Below the pieces are notes generated by a model. That model was not told the origin of the DNA and searched no databases. It saw only the letters and a program-made list of their open reading frames with translations. Positions 6,938-15,067 of a stretch of 32,851 bases of DNA are shown here, in pieces; position 1 is the stretch's first letter, and each line of letters begins with the position of its first letter. This stretch comes from Streptomyces silvae (GTDB taxonomy: Bacteria; Actinomycetota; Actinomycetes; Streptomycetales; Streptomycetaceae). Both the position numbers and the translations under genes were made by a program. The stretch spans positions 1-32,851 of the forward strand of contig NZ_JAERUC010000129.1 in NCBI RefSeq assembly GCF_016745505.1, in the 5' to 3' direction.

Positions 6938-8185
6938 ATGGAGCAGTACGAGCCCGAACGCCTCTCCGCACCCCAGCTGGCCGCCATGAGGCGCAGCCTC
7001 AAGGACGGCAGGGGTGCCCTCACCCGCCGTTCCCTCCTCCGCGCCTCCGGCACGGGAGCCCTCGCGCTCGGCGGCCTCGGGGTGCTGAGCGCGTGCGGCA
7101 TCCCGCCCGCCGCGCGGGCGGGGGACGCCTCGGCCTCGGACGACCACTCGGCGGCGGAGAAGCAGGTCAACTTCTCCAACTGGACCGAGTACATGGACGT
7201 CAGCGAGGACGAGAAGAGCCGTCCGACCCTGGACGCCTTCACGAAACGCACCGGCATCGCGGTCAAGTACACCGAGGACATCAACGACAACGTCGAGTTC
7301 TTCGGGAAGATCAAGCCGCAGCTGGCCGCCGGCCAGGACACCGGCCGTGACCTCATCATCGTCACGGACTGGCTGGCCGCCCGCATCATCCGGCTCGGCT
7401 GGGCGCAGAAGCTCGACCACGCGTACCTCCCGCACGCCTTCGCCAACCTCTCGGCCCAGTTCCGCAGGCCCGACTGGGACCCGGGACGCGCCTACTCCTA
7501 TCCGTGGACCGGCATCCCGACCGTCATCGCGTACAACGAGAAGGCGACCGGCGGCCGGAAGGTCGACTCCGTCACCCAGCTCCTCGACGACCCCAAGCTC
7601 AAGGGCAAGGTCTCCTTCCTCTCCGAGATGCGCGACTCGGTCGGCATGACGCTCCTCGACATGGGCAAGGACCCCGGGTCGTTCACCGACGCCGACTTCG
7701 ACGCGGCGATCGGCCGGATGCAGAAGGGCGTCGACACCAAGCAGATACGCCGCTTCACCGGCAACGACTACACCGCGGACCTCAGCAAGGGCGACATCGC
7801 GGCCTGTGTGGCCTGGGCGGGCGACATCATCCAGCTCCAGGCCGACAACCCGGCGATCAAGTTCTCGATCCCGTCCGCCGGCTACATCACGTCGAGCGAC
7901 AACATGCTCGTCCCGGCGGGGGCACGGCACAAGACGAACGCCGAGAAGCTCATGGACTACTACTACGAGCTCCCGGTCGCGGCGCAGCTGGCCGCCTACA
8001 TCAACTACGTCTGTCCGGTGGACGGGGTCGCCGGTGAACTCGCGAAGATCGACGAGTCGATGGCGTCCAACACGCTGATCCTCCCCGACAAGGCGATGGC
8101 CGCGAAGTCGCGGGCCTTCCGCTCCCTCGAGCCCGACGAGGAGACGGCGTACGAGGAGAAGTTCGCCAAGCTCATCGGCGCCTGA
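6938..8185 (+). CDS. Polyamine ABC transporter substrate-binding lipoprotein (PotD/PotF family)
   Basis: Extracytoplasmic receptor that would deliver spermidine or putrescine to the permeases encoded downstream; 415 residues. The N-terminus carries a twin-arginine signal (TRRSLLRAS, Arg30-Arg31) followed by a hydrophobic stretch and a lipobox (LSAC, Cys53). It should therefore be exported folded by Tat and lipidated. The mature part starts with the PotD-like strand VNFSNWTEYMD and has the WTGIPTVIAYNEKA and AACVAWAGDI regions of family-1 spermidine/putrescine binding proteins. ATG 6938 is preceded by GGAAGGG at a slightly long spacing. It lies 51 bases before the ATPase gene in the same operon. 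The exact polyamine bound is not visible. Confidence 0.92.
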   Translation: MEQYEPERLSAPQLAAMRRSLKDGRGALTRRSLLRASGTGALALGGLGVLSACGIPPAARAGDASASDDHSAAEKQVNFSNWTEYMDVSEDEKSRPTLDAFTKRTGIAVKYTEDINDNVEFFGKIKPQLAAGQDTGRDLIIVTDWLAARIIRLGWAQKLDHAYLPHAFANLSAQFRRPDWDPGRAYSYPWTGIPTVIAYNEKATGGRKVDSVTQLLDDPKLKGKVSFLSEMRDSVGMTLLDMGKDPGSFTDADFDAAIGRMQKGVDTKQIRRFTGNDYTADLSKGDIAACVAWAGDIIQLQADNPAIKFSIPSAGYITSSDNMLVPAGARHKTNAEKLMDYYYELPVAAQLAAYINYVCPVDGVAGELAKIDESMASNTLILPDKAMAAKSRAFRSLEPDEETAYEEKFAKLIGA

Positions 8186-8235
8186 ACGGCCCGTCCCCCT
8201 CCCGATCTCCCCCGACACCACTGGGACCGCGACCC

Positions 8236-9390
8236 ATGACACAGCAGCAGACAGAGGGCGGCGACGTCCGTCTCACCGGGATCAGCAAGACCTACGGCTC
8301 CTTCACCGCAGTGCACCCCCTCGACCTGACCGTCCCGCAGGGCTCCTTCTTCGCGCTGCTCGGCGCGTCCGGCTGCGGCAAGACCACCACCCTGCGCATG
8401 ATCGCGGGGCTGGAGGAGGCCACCACGGGCACCGTCTCGCTCGGCGGCCGCGACATCACGGACCTGCCCCCGTACAAGCGGCCCGTCAACACCGTCTTCC
8501 AGAGCTACGCGCTCTTCCCGCACCTCGACGTCAGCGAGAACGTCGCCTTCGGACTGCGCCGCCGCGGCATCAAGTCCGTGAAGAAGCAGGTCGGCGAGAT
8601 GCTGGACCTCGTCCAGCTCGGTGACTTCGCCCGGCGCAAGCCGCACCAGCTCTCCGGCGGCCAGCAGCAGCGCGTCGCCGTGGCCCGCGCGCTCATCAAC
8701 CACCCCCAGGTCCTCCTCCTCGACGAGCCCCTCGGCGCCCTCGACCTCAAGCTGCGCCGCCAGATGCAGCTCGAACTCAAGCGGATCCAGACCGAGGTCG
8801 GCATCACGTTCATCCATGTCACCCACGACCAGGAGGAGGCCATGACCATGGCCGACACCGTCGCGGTGATGAACGGCGGCCGGGTCGAACAGCTGGGCGC
8901 CCCCGCCGACCTGTACGAGAACCCCCGGACCACCTTCGTGGCGAACTTCCTCGGCACCTCCAACCTCATCGAGGGCGAGATCGTCTCCACGGGTACGGAC
9001 GTCGTCGTCTCGGCCGGCGGCGGGAAGCTCAGGCTGCCCGGCGGACGCTGTCCGTCCCCCGCGGAGAGCGGGGGCAAACTGCTCGTGGGCGTCCGGCCGG
9101 AGAAGATATCCCTGGCCCACACCGACGACGCCGGCGCGATACCCGAGGGGCGCAACCGGGTCACCGGCCGCATCACCGACTCCAGCTTCATCGGCGTCTC
9201 CACGCAGTACGTCGTCGAGAGCCCCGCCGGCACGGCGCTCCAGGTCTACGAGCAGAACATCGAGCGCGACGGGCGGCTCGTCCCCGGCGCCGACGTCGTC
9301 CTGCACTGGAACCCGGAGCACACCTTCGGGCTCGACGCCGCCCAGTCCATCGACGCGGGCGTCGCGGAAGGCCTGGAGGACGCGGCGTGA
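8236..9390 (+). CDS. Polyamine ABC transporter ATP-binding protein (PotA-like)
   Basis: Cytosolic ATPase that powers polyamine import; 384 residues. Walker A is GASGCGKT (43-50), the Q-loop lies in TVFQSYALFPH, the ABC signature is LSGGQQ (139-144), Walker B is VLLLDE (159-164), and the switch His is in THDQEEA (His197). A C-terminal TOBE-type regulatory domain follows (about 250-365), as in PotA. The stop overlaps the first permease start as GTGA, so translation is coupled. The Shine-Dalgarno sequence is weak (GGGACC). Confidence 0.95.
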   Translation: MTQQQTEGGDVRLTGISKTYGSFTAVHPLDLTVPQGSFFALLGASGCGKTTTLRMIAGLEEATTGTVSLGGRDITDLPPYKRPVNTVFQSYALFPHLDVSENVAFGLRRRGIKSVKKQVGEMLDLVQLGDFARRKPHQLSGGQQQRVAVARALINHPQVLLLDEPLGALDLKLRRQMQLELKRIQTEVGITFIHVTHDQEEAMTMADTVAVMNGGRVEQLGAPADLYENPRTTFVANFLGTSNLIEGEIVSTGTDVVVSAGGGKLRLPGGRCPSPAESGGKLLVGVRPEKISLAHTDDAGAIPEGRNRVTGRITDSSFIGVSTQYVVESPAGTALQVYEQNIERDGRLVPGADVVLHWNPEHTFGLDAAQSIDAGVAEGLEDAA

Positions 9391-10313
9391 GCGTGACCGA
9401 GGCGCCACCGGCGCACCCCGCGGAGGAGGCCGAGGTCCGCAAGCCGTCCACCCGCAGGCGGCTCGTCCCCTACTGGCTGCTGCTCCCCGGCATCCTGTGG
9501 CTGCTCGTCTTCTTCGCGCTGCCGATGGTCTACCAGGCGTCGACCTCGGTCCAGACCGGATCGCTGGAGAAGGGCTTCGAGGTCACCTGGCACTTCCGGA
9601 CGTACTGGGACGCCCTCGCCGACTACTACCCGCAGTTCATCCGCTCGCTGCTCTACGCGGGCACCGCCACCCTCCTGTGCCTGCTGCTCGGCTACCCGCT
9701 CGCGTATCTCATCGCCTTCAAGGCGGGCCGCTGGCGCAACCTGGTGCTCGTGCTGGTGATCGCACCGTTCTTCACCAGCTTCCTGATCCGGACGCTGGCC
9801 TGGAAGACGATCCTCGCGGACGGCGGCGCGGTCGTCGACGTGCTGAACACCCTGCACGTCCTGGACGTCACCTCCTGGCTCGGCTGGACCGAGAACAACC
9901 GGGTCCTGGCCACCCCGATGGCCGTCGTCTGCGGTCTGACGTACAACTTCCTCCCGTTCATGATCCTTCCGCTCTACACCTCGCTGGAACGCATCGACGG
10001 CCGGCTGCACGAGGCCGCGGGCGATCTGTACGCCACACCCGCCACGACCTTCCGCAAGGTGACCCTGCCGCTGTCCATGCCCGGGGTCGTCTCCGGCACC
10101 CTGCTGACGTTCATCCCGGCCAGCGGCGACTACGTCAACGCCGAACTCCTCGGCTCCACCGACACCAAGATGGTCGGCAGCGTCATCCAGACCCAGTTCC
10201 TGAGGGTCCTGGACTACCCGACGGCCGCCGCGCTCTCGTTCATCCTCATGGCGGTCGTCCTGCTCGTGGTCACCGTCTACATCCGCCGCTCCGGGACGGA
10301 GGACCTGGTCTGA
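9387..10313 (+). CDS. Polyamine ABC transporter permease (PotB-like)
   Basis: Inner-membrane subunit of the importer, 308 residues, with six predicted membrane segments starting at PYWLLLPGILWLLVFFALP. The EAA loop that docks on the ATPase reads LHEAAGDLYATPATTFRKVTLP near residues 205-226. It starts with GTG inside the ATPase stop codon, and its stop overlaps the next permease start as TGATG. Both overlaps point to coordinated synthesis of the three subunits. Confidence 0.94.
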   Translation: MSVTEAPPAHPAEEAEVRKPSTRRRLVPYWLLLPGILWLLVFFALPMVYQASTSVQTGSLEKGFEVTWHFRTYWDALADYYPQFIRSLLYAGTATLLCLLLGYPLAYLIAFKAGRWRNLVLVLVIAPFFTSFLIRTLAWKTILADGGAVVDVLNTLHVLDVTSWLGWTENNRVLATPMAVVCGLTYNFLPFMILPLYTSLERIDGRLHEAAGDLYATPATTFRKVTLPLSMPGVVSGTLLTFIPASGDYVNAELLGSTDTKMVGSVIQTQFLRVLDYPTAAALSFILMAVVLLVVTVYIRRSGTEDLV

Positions 10314-11116
10314 TGTCCGTACTGCGTACGCTCCGCCGGAACCTGGTCGTGATCGCGGGTCTGCTGACCCTCGCGTACATGATCCTGCCGAACGTCGTCG
10401 TGATGGTCTTCTCCTTCAACCGGCCCAGGGGGCGCTTCAACTACGCCTGGCAGGAGTTCTCCCTCGACGCCTGGAAGGACCCCTGCGGCGTCGCCGACCT
10501 CTGCGGATCGCTCTCCCTCTCGCTGCGGATCGCCGTCTGGGCGACCGTCGGCGCGACCGTGCTCGGCACGATGATCGCCTTCGCGCTGGTCCGCTACCGC
10601 TTCCGGGCGCGCGGCGCGATCAACTCGCTGATCTTCCTGCCGATGGCGATGCCCGAGGTCGTCATGGCGGCCTCGCTGCTCACCCTCTTCCTCAACATGG
10701 GCGCCCAGCTCGGCTTCTGGACCGTCCTGATCGCCCACATCATGTTCTGCCTCAGCTTCGTGGTGACCGCCGTCAAGGCCCGTGTGATGTCGATGGACCC
10801 GAGGCTGGAGGAGGCCGCCCGCGACCTGTACGCGGGACCCGTCCAGACCTTCGTCCGGGTGACCCTCCCGATCGCCGCGCCCGGAATAGCCGCGGGGGCG
10901 CTGCTCGCTTTCGCGCTCTCCTTCGACGATTTCATCATCACCAATTTCAACGCGGGTTCCACGGTGACCTTCCCCATGTTCGTCTGGGGATCGGCGCAGC
11001 GTGGAACACCCGTACAGATCAACGTGATAGGCACGGCCATGTTCGTCATTGCCGTCACGGTGGTGCTCGCCGGACAGCTCATCGCGAACCGGCGTAAGAG
11101 CAACGCGGGAAAGTAG
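10313..11116 (+). CDS. Polyamine ABC transporter permease (PotC-like)
   Basis: Second membrane subunit, 267 residues, six predicted membrane helices. Its EAA loop is LEEAARDLYAGPVQTFVRVTLP. Features typical of PotC are the N-terminal PNVVVMVFSFN segment and the SFDDFIITNF motif before the last helices. The ATG at 10313 shares bases with the stop of the upstream permease; the longer open frame towards 9497 is a shadow of that gene. The C-terminal portion uses slightly more A/T-ending codons (for example GGAATAGCC and AATTTCAAC) than the rest of the operon. Confidence 0.94.
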   Translation: MSVLRTLRRNLVVIAGLLTLAYMILPNVVVMVFSFNRPRGRFNYAWQEFSLDAWKDPCGVADLCGSLSLSLRIAVWATVGATVLGTMIAFALVRYRFRARGAINSLIFLPMAMPEVVMAASLLTLFLNMGAQLGFWTVLIAHIMFCLSFVVTAVKARVMSMDPRLEEAARDLYAGPVQTFVRVTLPIAAPGIAAGALLAFALSFDDFIITNFNAGSTVTFPMFVWGSAQRGTPVQINVIGTAMFVIAVTVVLAGQLIANRRKSNAGK

Positions 11117-11137
11117 AATCCGAAGGAGTTGGAAACC

Positions 11138-12553
11138 ATGGCCCCGGATGCCATGCGTACGGCCGCACGATCACTCTCCGACGCCCGCCCCCTGGCCTAT
11201 TGGCTGGACGATCCGGGAAAGCCGGGGGCCCTTCCCGCGCTGACCCGCGACGAACGCTGCGATCTCCTGGTCGTCGGCGGCGGCTACAGCGGTCTGTGGA
11301 CCGCGCTGATCGCCAAGGAACGCGACCCCGGGCGCGATGTCGTCCTCATCGAGGGCGACGAGGTGGGCTGGGCGGCCTCGGGCCGCAACGGCGGATTCTG
11401 CGCGGCCTCGCTGACCCATGGCCTGGCCAACGGCCTGGAGCGCTGGCCGGACGAGATCGGGAAGCTGGAGGAGCTGGGCGCGCGGAACCTCGACGCCATC
11501 GAGGCCGCCGTCGCCCGCTACTCGCTGGACTGCGACTTCGAGCGCACCGGTGAGATCGATGTGGCCACACAGCCCCACCAGCTGGACGAGCTGCGGGAAT
11601 GGCACCGCAGGACCGAGGACCTCGGCCTCGGCGGGCTGGAGTTCCTGGACCGCGACCGGATGCGCTCCGAAGTCGACTCGCCGACCTTCCTGGGCGGCCT
11701 GCTGGACCGGCACGGCGTCGCCATGCTGCACCCGGCGAAGCTCGCCTGGGGTCTGAAGGAGGCGTGTCTCGGACTCGGCGTACGGATCTACGAGAACACC
11801 CGGGGCCTCGAACTCGTCCGCTCGGGCGCGGGCACCGCCGTGCGCACCCCGTACGGCAGGGTGTTCGCCCGTGACGTGGCGCTCGGCACGAACATCTTCC
11901 CCTCGCTGGTGAGGCGGGTGCGCCCGTACACGGTCCCGGTGTACGACTACGCGCTGATGACGGAGCCCCTGAGCGCGGACCAGCTCGCCTCGGTCGGCTG
12001 GAAGAACCGTCAGGGCCTGGGGGACAGCGCCAATCAGTTCCACTATTTCCGGCTCTCCGCGGACAACCGGATCCTGTGGGGCGGATACGACGCCGTATAT
12101 CCGTACGGCGGCCGGCTGAATTCCGCGCTGGACCAGCGGCCGGAGACCTTCCTGAAACTCGCCGGGCAGTTCTTCGAGTGTTTTCCGCAGCTTTCCGGTG
12201 TGCGTTTCAGTCATGCCTGGGGCGGTGCGATCGACACCTGTTCCCGGTTCTCCGCATTCTTCGGTACGGCCCACCGCGGCCGGGTCGCGTACGCCGCCGG
12301 GTACACCGGACTCGGCGTCGGGGCCACGCGCTTCGGCGCGGAGGTCATGCTCGACCTGCTCGGGGGCCGGGAGACGGAGCGGACCGCGCTCGGCATGGTC
12401 CGCTCCAAGCCGATGCCCTTCCCGCCCGAGCCGTTCGCCTGGACCGGCATCGCGCTCACCAAGAGGTCCCTGGCCCGCGCGGACAGCCACGGCGGCCGCC
12501 GCGACCTCTGGCTGCGGACCATGGACCGGCTGGGTCTCGGCTTCGACAGCTGA
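11138..12553 (+). CDS. FAD-dependent amine oxidoreductase (PuuB-like, DAO family)
   Basis: Flavoenzyme of the glycine/D-amino-acid oxidase family, 471 residues. In this operon it is most likely a gamma-glutamylputrescine or polyamine oxidase producing the aminoaldehyde substrate of the first gene's enzyme. The FAD-binding Rossmann motif is LLVVGGGYSGLW (residues 43-54), followed by the acidic end VVLIEGDEVG and the SGRNGGF loop characteristic of PuuB-type enzymes. A C-terminal FAD-contact region GYTGLGVGATRFGAE is present. ATG 11138 has AAGGAG nine bases upstream; a TTG three codons earlier lies too close to that site. It is the last gene of the operon, 21 bases after the permease, and ends 8 bases from the convergent LLM gene. 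The substrate is inferred from context. Confidence 0.9.
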   Translation: MAPDAMRTAARSLSDARPLAYWLDDPGKPGALPALTRDERCDLLVVGGGYSGLWTALIAKERDPGRDVVLIEGDEVGWAASGRNGGFCAASLTHGLANGLERWPDEIGKLEELGARNLDAIEAAVARYSLDCDFERTGEIDVATQPHQLDELREWHRRTEDLGLGGLEFLDRDRMRSEVDSPTFLGGLLDRHGVAMLHPAKLAWGLKEACLGLGVRIYENTRGLELVRSGAGTAVRTPYGRVFARDVALGTNIFPSLVRRVRPYTVPVYDYALMTEPLSADQLASVGWKNRQGLGDSANQFHYFRLSADNRILWGGYDAVYPYGGRLNSALDQRPETFLKLAGQFFECFPQLSGVRFSHAWGGAIDTCSRFSAFFGTAHRGRVAYAAGYTGLGVGATRFGAEVMLDLLGGRETERTALGMVRSKPMPFPPEPFAWTGIALTKRSLARADSHGGRRDLWLRTMDRLGLGFDS

Positions 12554-12561
12554 GCACGGGC

Positions 12562-13536
12562 TCATGCCCCCTCGGCGGCGGTGGCCCGGTCCGCCGCCGC
12601 CCGCACGGCGGGGATCAGCTCCGCGACCCGGTCGAGCTGCTCACGCTGGGAGCGCGGGTCCAGGGCGCCCAGGCGCAGGACGAGGTGCCGGGCGCCGGCG
12701 GTGACGTACCGGACCAGGTGGCCGAGCACCTGGTCCGCCGAGCCCATGGCCACCGCCTGGACCTTCGCCAGCTCCTCCAGCGGCATCCCGTAGGTGGCCC
12801 GCGCGTAGGAGTCCAGCACGCCGCGGCCGCCGTCGGCCCCGTCGTCGATCCGTACGGAGATGTACACGGCCGGGGTGATGCCCTCTGCCGGACGTCCCGC
12901 GCCCACCGCCGCCGCGCGCACCTCACGGAGGCCGGACGCGTAGTCGGCGGGGGAGGGCGGGTAGGGCAGCCAGCCGTCGTACAGCCGGCCGGTGCGGGAC
13001 AGTGCCGCAGGGGTCGCGCCGCCGAGCCAGACAGGCGGGCCGTCCGCCCGGAACGGCCTGGTCGTGGGCGGGAGGGCGTCGAACCGGAGGATCTCGCCGT
13101 GGAAGGAGCCGGCACCCGCCCACAGGGCCCGCCACAGCGCGACGGTCTCGTCCAGGCGGGCGAAGCGCCTCTCCCAGGGCACCTCGGACAGCGTGTAGAG
13201 GGGCCGTCCGAAGCGGCCGGGGAAGCCGGCTCCGACGGCCACCACGAGCCGGCCACCGGACAGCAGATCGATCGACGCCAGCGACTGTGCCGCCTGGACC
13301 GGCCGGCGCAGGAACGGCATCAGCGCGGCGGTGCCCAGCGTCACGGTCCCGGTCGCCGGGGCGAGCGCGGCCAGCATCGTGAGGGCCTCGATACGCGGGC
13401 TGAGCAGGGAGTCACTGACGAAGAGCGAGGTGAAGCCCGCGCGTTCGGCACGGCGGCCGAAGCCGATCAGCCGGCGGGGGTCCTCGTCGGGCCCCCACTG
13501 CGCGCTTCCGGTCGGAAGCAGTACACCGATGTCCAT
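12562..13536 (-). CDS. LLM class flavin-dependent oxidoreductase
   Basis: Luciferase-like monooxygenase or F420-dependent oxidoreductase, 324 residues, cytosolic TIM barrel. The start MDIGVLLPTGSAQWG, the WxGPDxDP-like segment, GTAALMPFLRRPVQAAQSLASIDLLSGGRL and GAGFPGRF are typical of the family. The C-terminal SADQVLGHLVRYVTAGARHLVLR helix also fits. Substrate and whether FMN or F420 is used cannot be decided by eye. ATG 13536 has no ribosome binding site, but GATCAT lies seven bases upstream, as a -10 of a leaderless transcript would. It is divergent from the XRE regulator with only 85 bases between starts, so that regulator is its likely controller. It converges on the amine oxidase gene with an 8-base gap and no terminator. 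Confidence 0.9.
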   Translation of the reverse strand: MDIGVLLPTGSAQWGPDEDPRRLIGFGRRAERAGFTSLFVSDSLLSPRIEALTMLAALAPATGTVTLGTAALMPFLRRPVQAAQSLASIDLLSGGRLVVAVGAGFPGRFGRPLYTLSEVPWERRFARLDETVALWRALWAGAGSFHGEILRFDALPPTTRPFRADGPPVWLGGATPAALSRTGRLYDGWLPYPPSPADYASGLREVRAAAVGAGRPAEGITPAVYISVRIDDGADGGRGVLDSYARATYGMPLEELAKVQAVAMGSADQVLGHLVRYVTAGARHLVLRLGALDPRSQREQLDRVAELIPAVRAAADRATAAEGA

Positions 13537-13621
13537 GCCGGCGATGATCACGGCCGGCACCTGCGGCGACAATTCCCCGCAGGGAATGGCCGGGGACCCG
13601 CCCTCCCGTTACAACAGGTGC
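13537..13621. promoter_or_regulatory. Divergent promoter/operator between LLM oxidoreductase and XRE regulator
   Basis: A palindrome ATTCCC-CGCA-GGGAAT lies at 13572-13587, nearly midway. For the LLM gene a possible promoter on the minus strand is TTGTCG (13572-13567), 17 bases, then GATCAT (13549-13544). For the regulator a possible -10 is TACAAC at 13610-13615, six bases before its GTG. The palindrome touches the LLM -35 and sits just upstream of the regulator's -35 position, as expected for shared control. Confidence 0.5.
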
Positions 13622-14365
13622 GTGGATTTTCCCCGTGAGCTTCGCGAACGCCGTACCCGTCGTCATGTCAGCCAGCTCGACCTCGCGCTGCGGGCGGGCA
13701 CCACCCAGCGCCATCTGAGCTTCATCGAGTCCGGCAGGTCCGTCCCCGGCCGGAACATGGTGGTGCGCCTGGCCGAGTCGCTGGAACTGCCGCTGCGGGA
13801 GCGCAACGAGCTGCTGCTGGCCGCCGGGTACGCCCCCGCCTACCCCGAGAGCTCGCTGGACGACCCGGCGCTGGCCCCCGTCCGTACGGCCATCGGCCAC
13901 ATCCTCCACGGGCACCAGCCGTATCCGGCACTGGTCGTGGACCGCGGCGGTGGCCTGATCGCCGCGAACCCCGCATTCGACCTGATCACCGAAGGCGCGG
14001 CCCCCGAGCTCGTGGGCCCGGGGACGAACGTCTACCGCCTCGCGCTGCATCCCGACGGCATCGCTCCCCGCATCCTCAACCTGGCGGAATGGGCGCGTCA
14101 CATCGTGGCCCGCCTCGGACAGCTGCCGGAGCTGCGCGCCGAGCTCACCGGGTACCTCCCCGAACCCGGGCCGCCCGCCGGGCATCTCGGTTTCGCGGTC
14201 CCGCTCCGCCTGCGGTCCTCGCACGGTGAACTGCGTCTGATGACGACGGTGACGACCTTCGCCACCGCCGCCGACGTGACTCTCGCCGAGCTGAAGCTCG
14301 AGGCCTTCCTGCCGGCCGACGAGCCGACGGCCGGCGCACTCCGGGAGGCCGCCGGGCGACGGTGA
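13622..14365 (+). CDS. XRE-family transcriptional regulator with MmyB-like ligand-binding domain
   Basis: DNA-binding protein of 247 residues. Residues 1-60 form the helix-turn-helix (FPRELRERRTRRHVSQLDLALRA, then TTQRHLSFIESGRSVPGRNMV). Residues ~90-235 match the MmyB-like ligand-binding domain seen in many streptomycete regulators: PALVVDRGGGLIAANPAF, NVYRLALHPDGIAPRILNLAEWA and a C-terminal GELRLMTTVTTFATAADVTLAELKLEAFLPAD. This family usually controls an adjacent divergent oxidoreductase, as here. The GTG start at 13622 lacks a ribosome binding site, and a TACAAC box six bases away suggests a leaderless message. An in-frame ATG at 13586 would lengthen it by 12 residues but falls within the palindrome. 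Confidence 0.9.
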   Translation: MDFPRELRERRTRRHVSQLDLALRAGTTQRHLSFIESGRSVPGRNMVVRLAESLELPLRERNELLLAAGYAPAYPESSLDDPALAPVRTAIGHILHGHQPYPALVVDRGGGLIAANPAFDLITEGAAPELVGPGTNVYRLALHPDGIAPRILNLAEWARHIVARLGQLPELRAELTGYLPEPGPPAGHLGFAVPLRLRSSHGELRLMTTVTTFATAADVTLAELKLEAFLPADEPTAGALREAAGRR

Positions 14366-14524
14366 CCGGCGACTCCTGCCGGGATGCGCCCCGGCCGGGC
14401 AGGGTGACCCAGCTCACCACCGATCGGTGGCCGAACTCGCGTCATGATCCGGCCCCGACCCGCTCTCTCCCGTACACACACCGGCAGGACCCTGCCGGTG
14501 GCCACGGGGAGAGGGAGGCAGTCC

Positions 14525-14986
14525 ATGACCCGCACGGGGGCGGAAGCCGCGGTCGCTTGGCTCGTATCGGTGGCGCCGGATCCGAGGGCCTGCCGGAGGG
14601 AATGGGAGCGCGACCCGCAGGGGATGGCGCTCCTTCCCGCCGGGAAACGCTGGGACGTGCTGATCGTCCCGGGGGAGCTGGCCTATCCCACGCTCGATGT
14701 GCTGACCCGGCTCCTCGACCGGCCGGGCCCCGTCCTCGCCGACTTCGGCGAGTCCCGGATGGGCTTCTTCGTGCCCCCGGGGACGGCGGCCCGCTGGGTC
14801 GGGACGGGGATCCGCGGGGTCGGCGCCGGGGCGTGGATCGTCGTCCCCCGGCCCGGCGGCACCGTGGGCGGTGTGCGATGGCTGATCCCGCCGGACGGCT
14901 CGGGCACGCTCACCGACGCGACCCTCCTGGAGCTGGCCCTGCACGAGGCCGCGGCGGCCAGGGGTTCCGGCGAGGTCGGGAGGTGA
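14525..14986 (+). CDS. Uncharacterised 153-residue protein
   Basis: I do not recognise a firm family. ATG 14525 has GGGAGG six bases upstream. The protein is soluble, without signal peptide or membrane segment. It opens with a short helix (TGAEAAVAWLVSVAPDP), then RREWERDPQGMALLPAGKRWDVLIVPGELAYPTLDVL, and alternates beta-like runs such as GFFVPPG, AWIVVPRP and VRWLIPPDGSG. It ends with a helix and a charged tail. The pattern recalls the N-terminal part of bifunctional primase-polymerase-like proteins common in streptomycetes, but I see no catalytic acidic pair, so this is a weak suggestion. It stands between the regulator gene and the chitinase, with 159 bases before it and its own ribosome binding site. 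Confidence 0.8.
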   Translation: MTRTGAEAAVAWLVSVAPDPRACRREWERDPQGMALLPAGKRWDVLIVPGELAYPTLDVLTRLLDRPGPVLADFGESRMGFFVPPGTAARWVGTGIRGVGAGAWIVVPRPGGTVGGVRWLIPPDGSGTLTDATLLELALHEAAAARGSGEVGR

Positions 14987-15002
14987 GGCGCCGCCAGAGG
15001 TC

Positions 15003-15067
15003 TTGACAACCTGATTGGTCTGGACCATGTTGTGCACCACTCAATTCCCCCCTGCACGGAGGCTGTT
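15003..15067 (+). promoter_or_regulatory. Chitinase promoter with a DasR-type operator
   Basis: A perfect -35 TTGACA stands at 15003-15008. The 12-bp palindrome-like TGGTCTGGACCA at 15016-15027 fills the spacer; within ATTGGTCTGGACCATG (15014-15029) it closely matches the known dre site of the GntR regulator DasR (consensus core TGGTCTAGACCA). It also resembles the repeats long known upstream of Streptomyces chitinase genes. The -10 would fall at about 15026-15032 and is poor. The ribosome binding site GGAGG lies at 15058-15062. Confidence 0.75.

Noticed and set aside
5318..8242. A 974-codon minus-strand open frame opposite the aldehyde dehydrogenase and binding-protein genes
   Set aside because: Same shadow pattern, no recognisable motif, while the plus strand encodes two complete, well-conserved proteins.
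10860..11050. Slightly more A/T-ending codons near the end of the second permease, considered as a transfer breakpoint
   Set aside because: The change is small and the reading frame, motifs and operon order are undisturbed.
15032..15034. ATG at 15032 as the chitinase start
   Set aside because: It lies just after the operator and promoter, lacks a ribosome binding site and would put 12 extra residues before the signal peptide; GTG 15068 has a consensus site.
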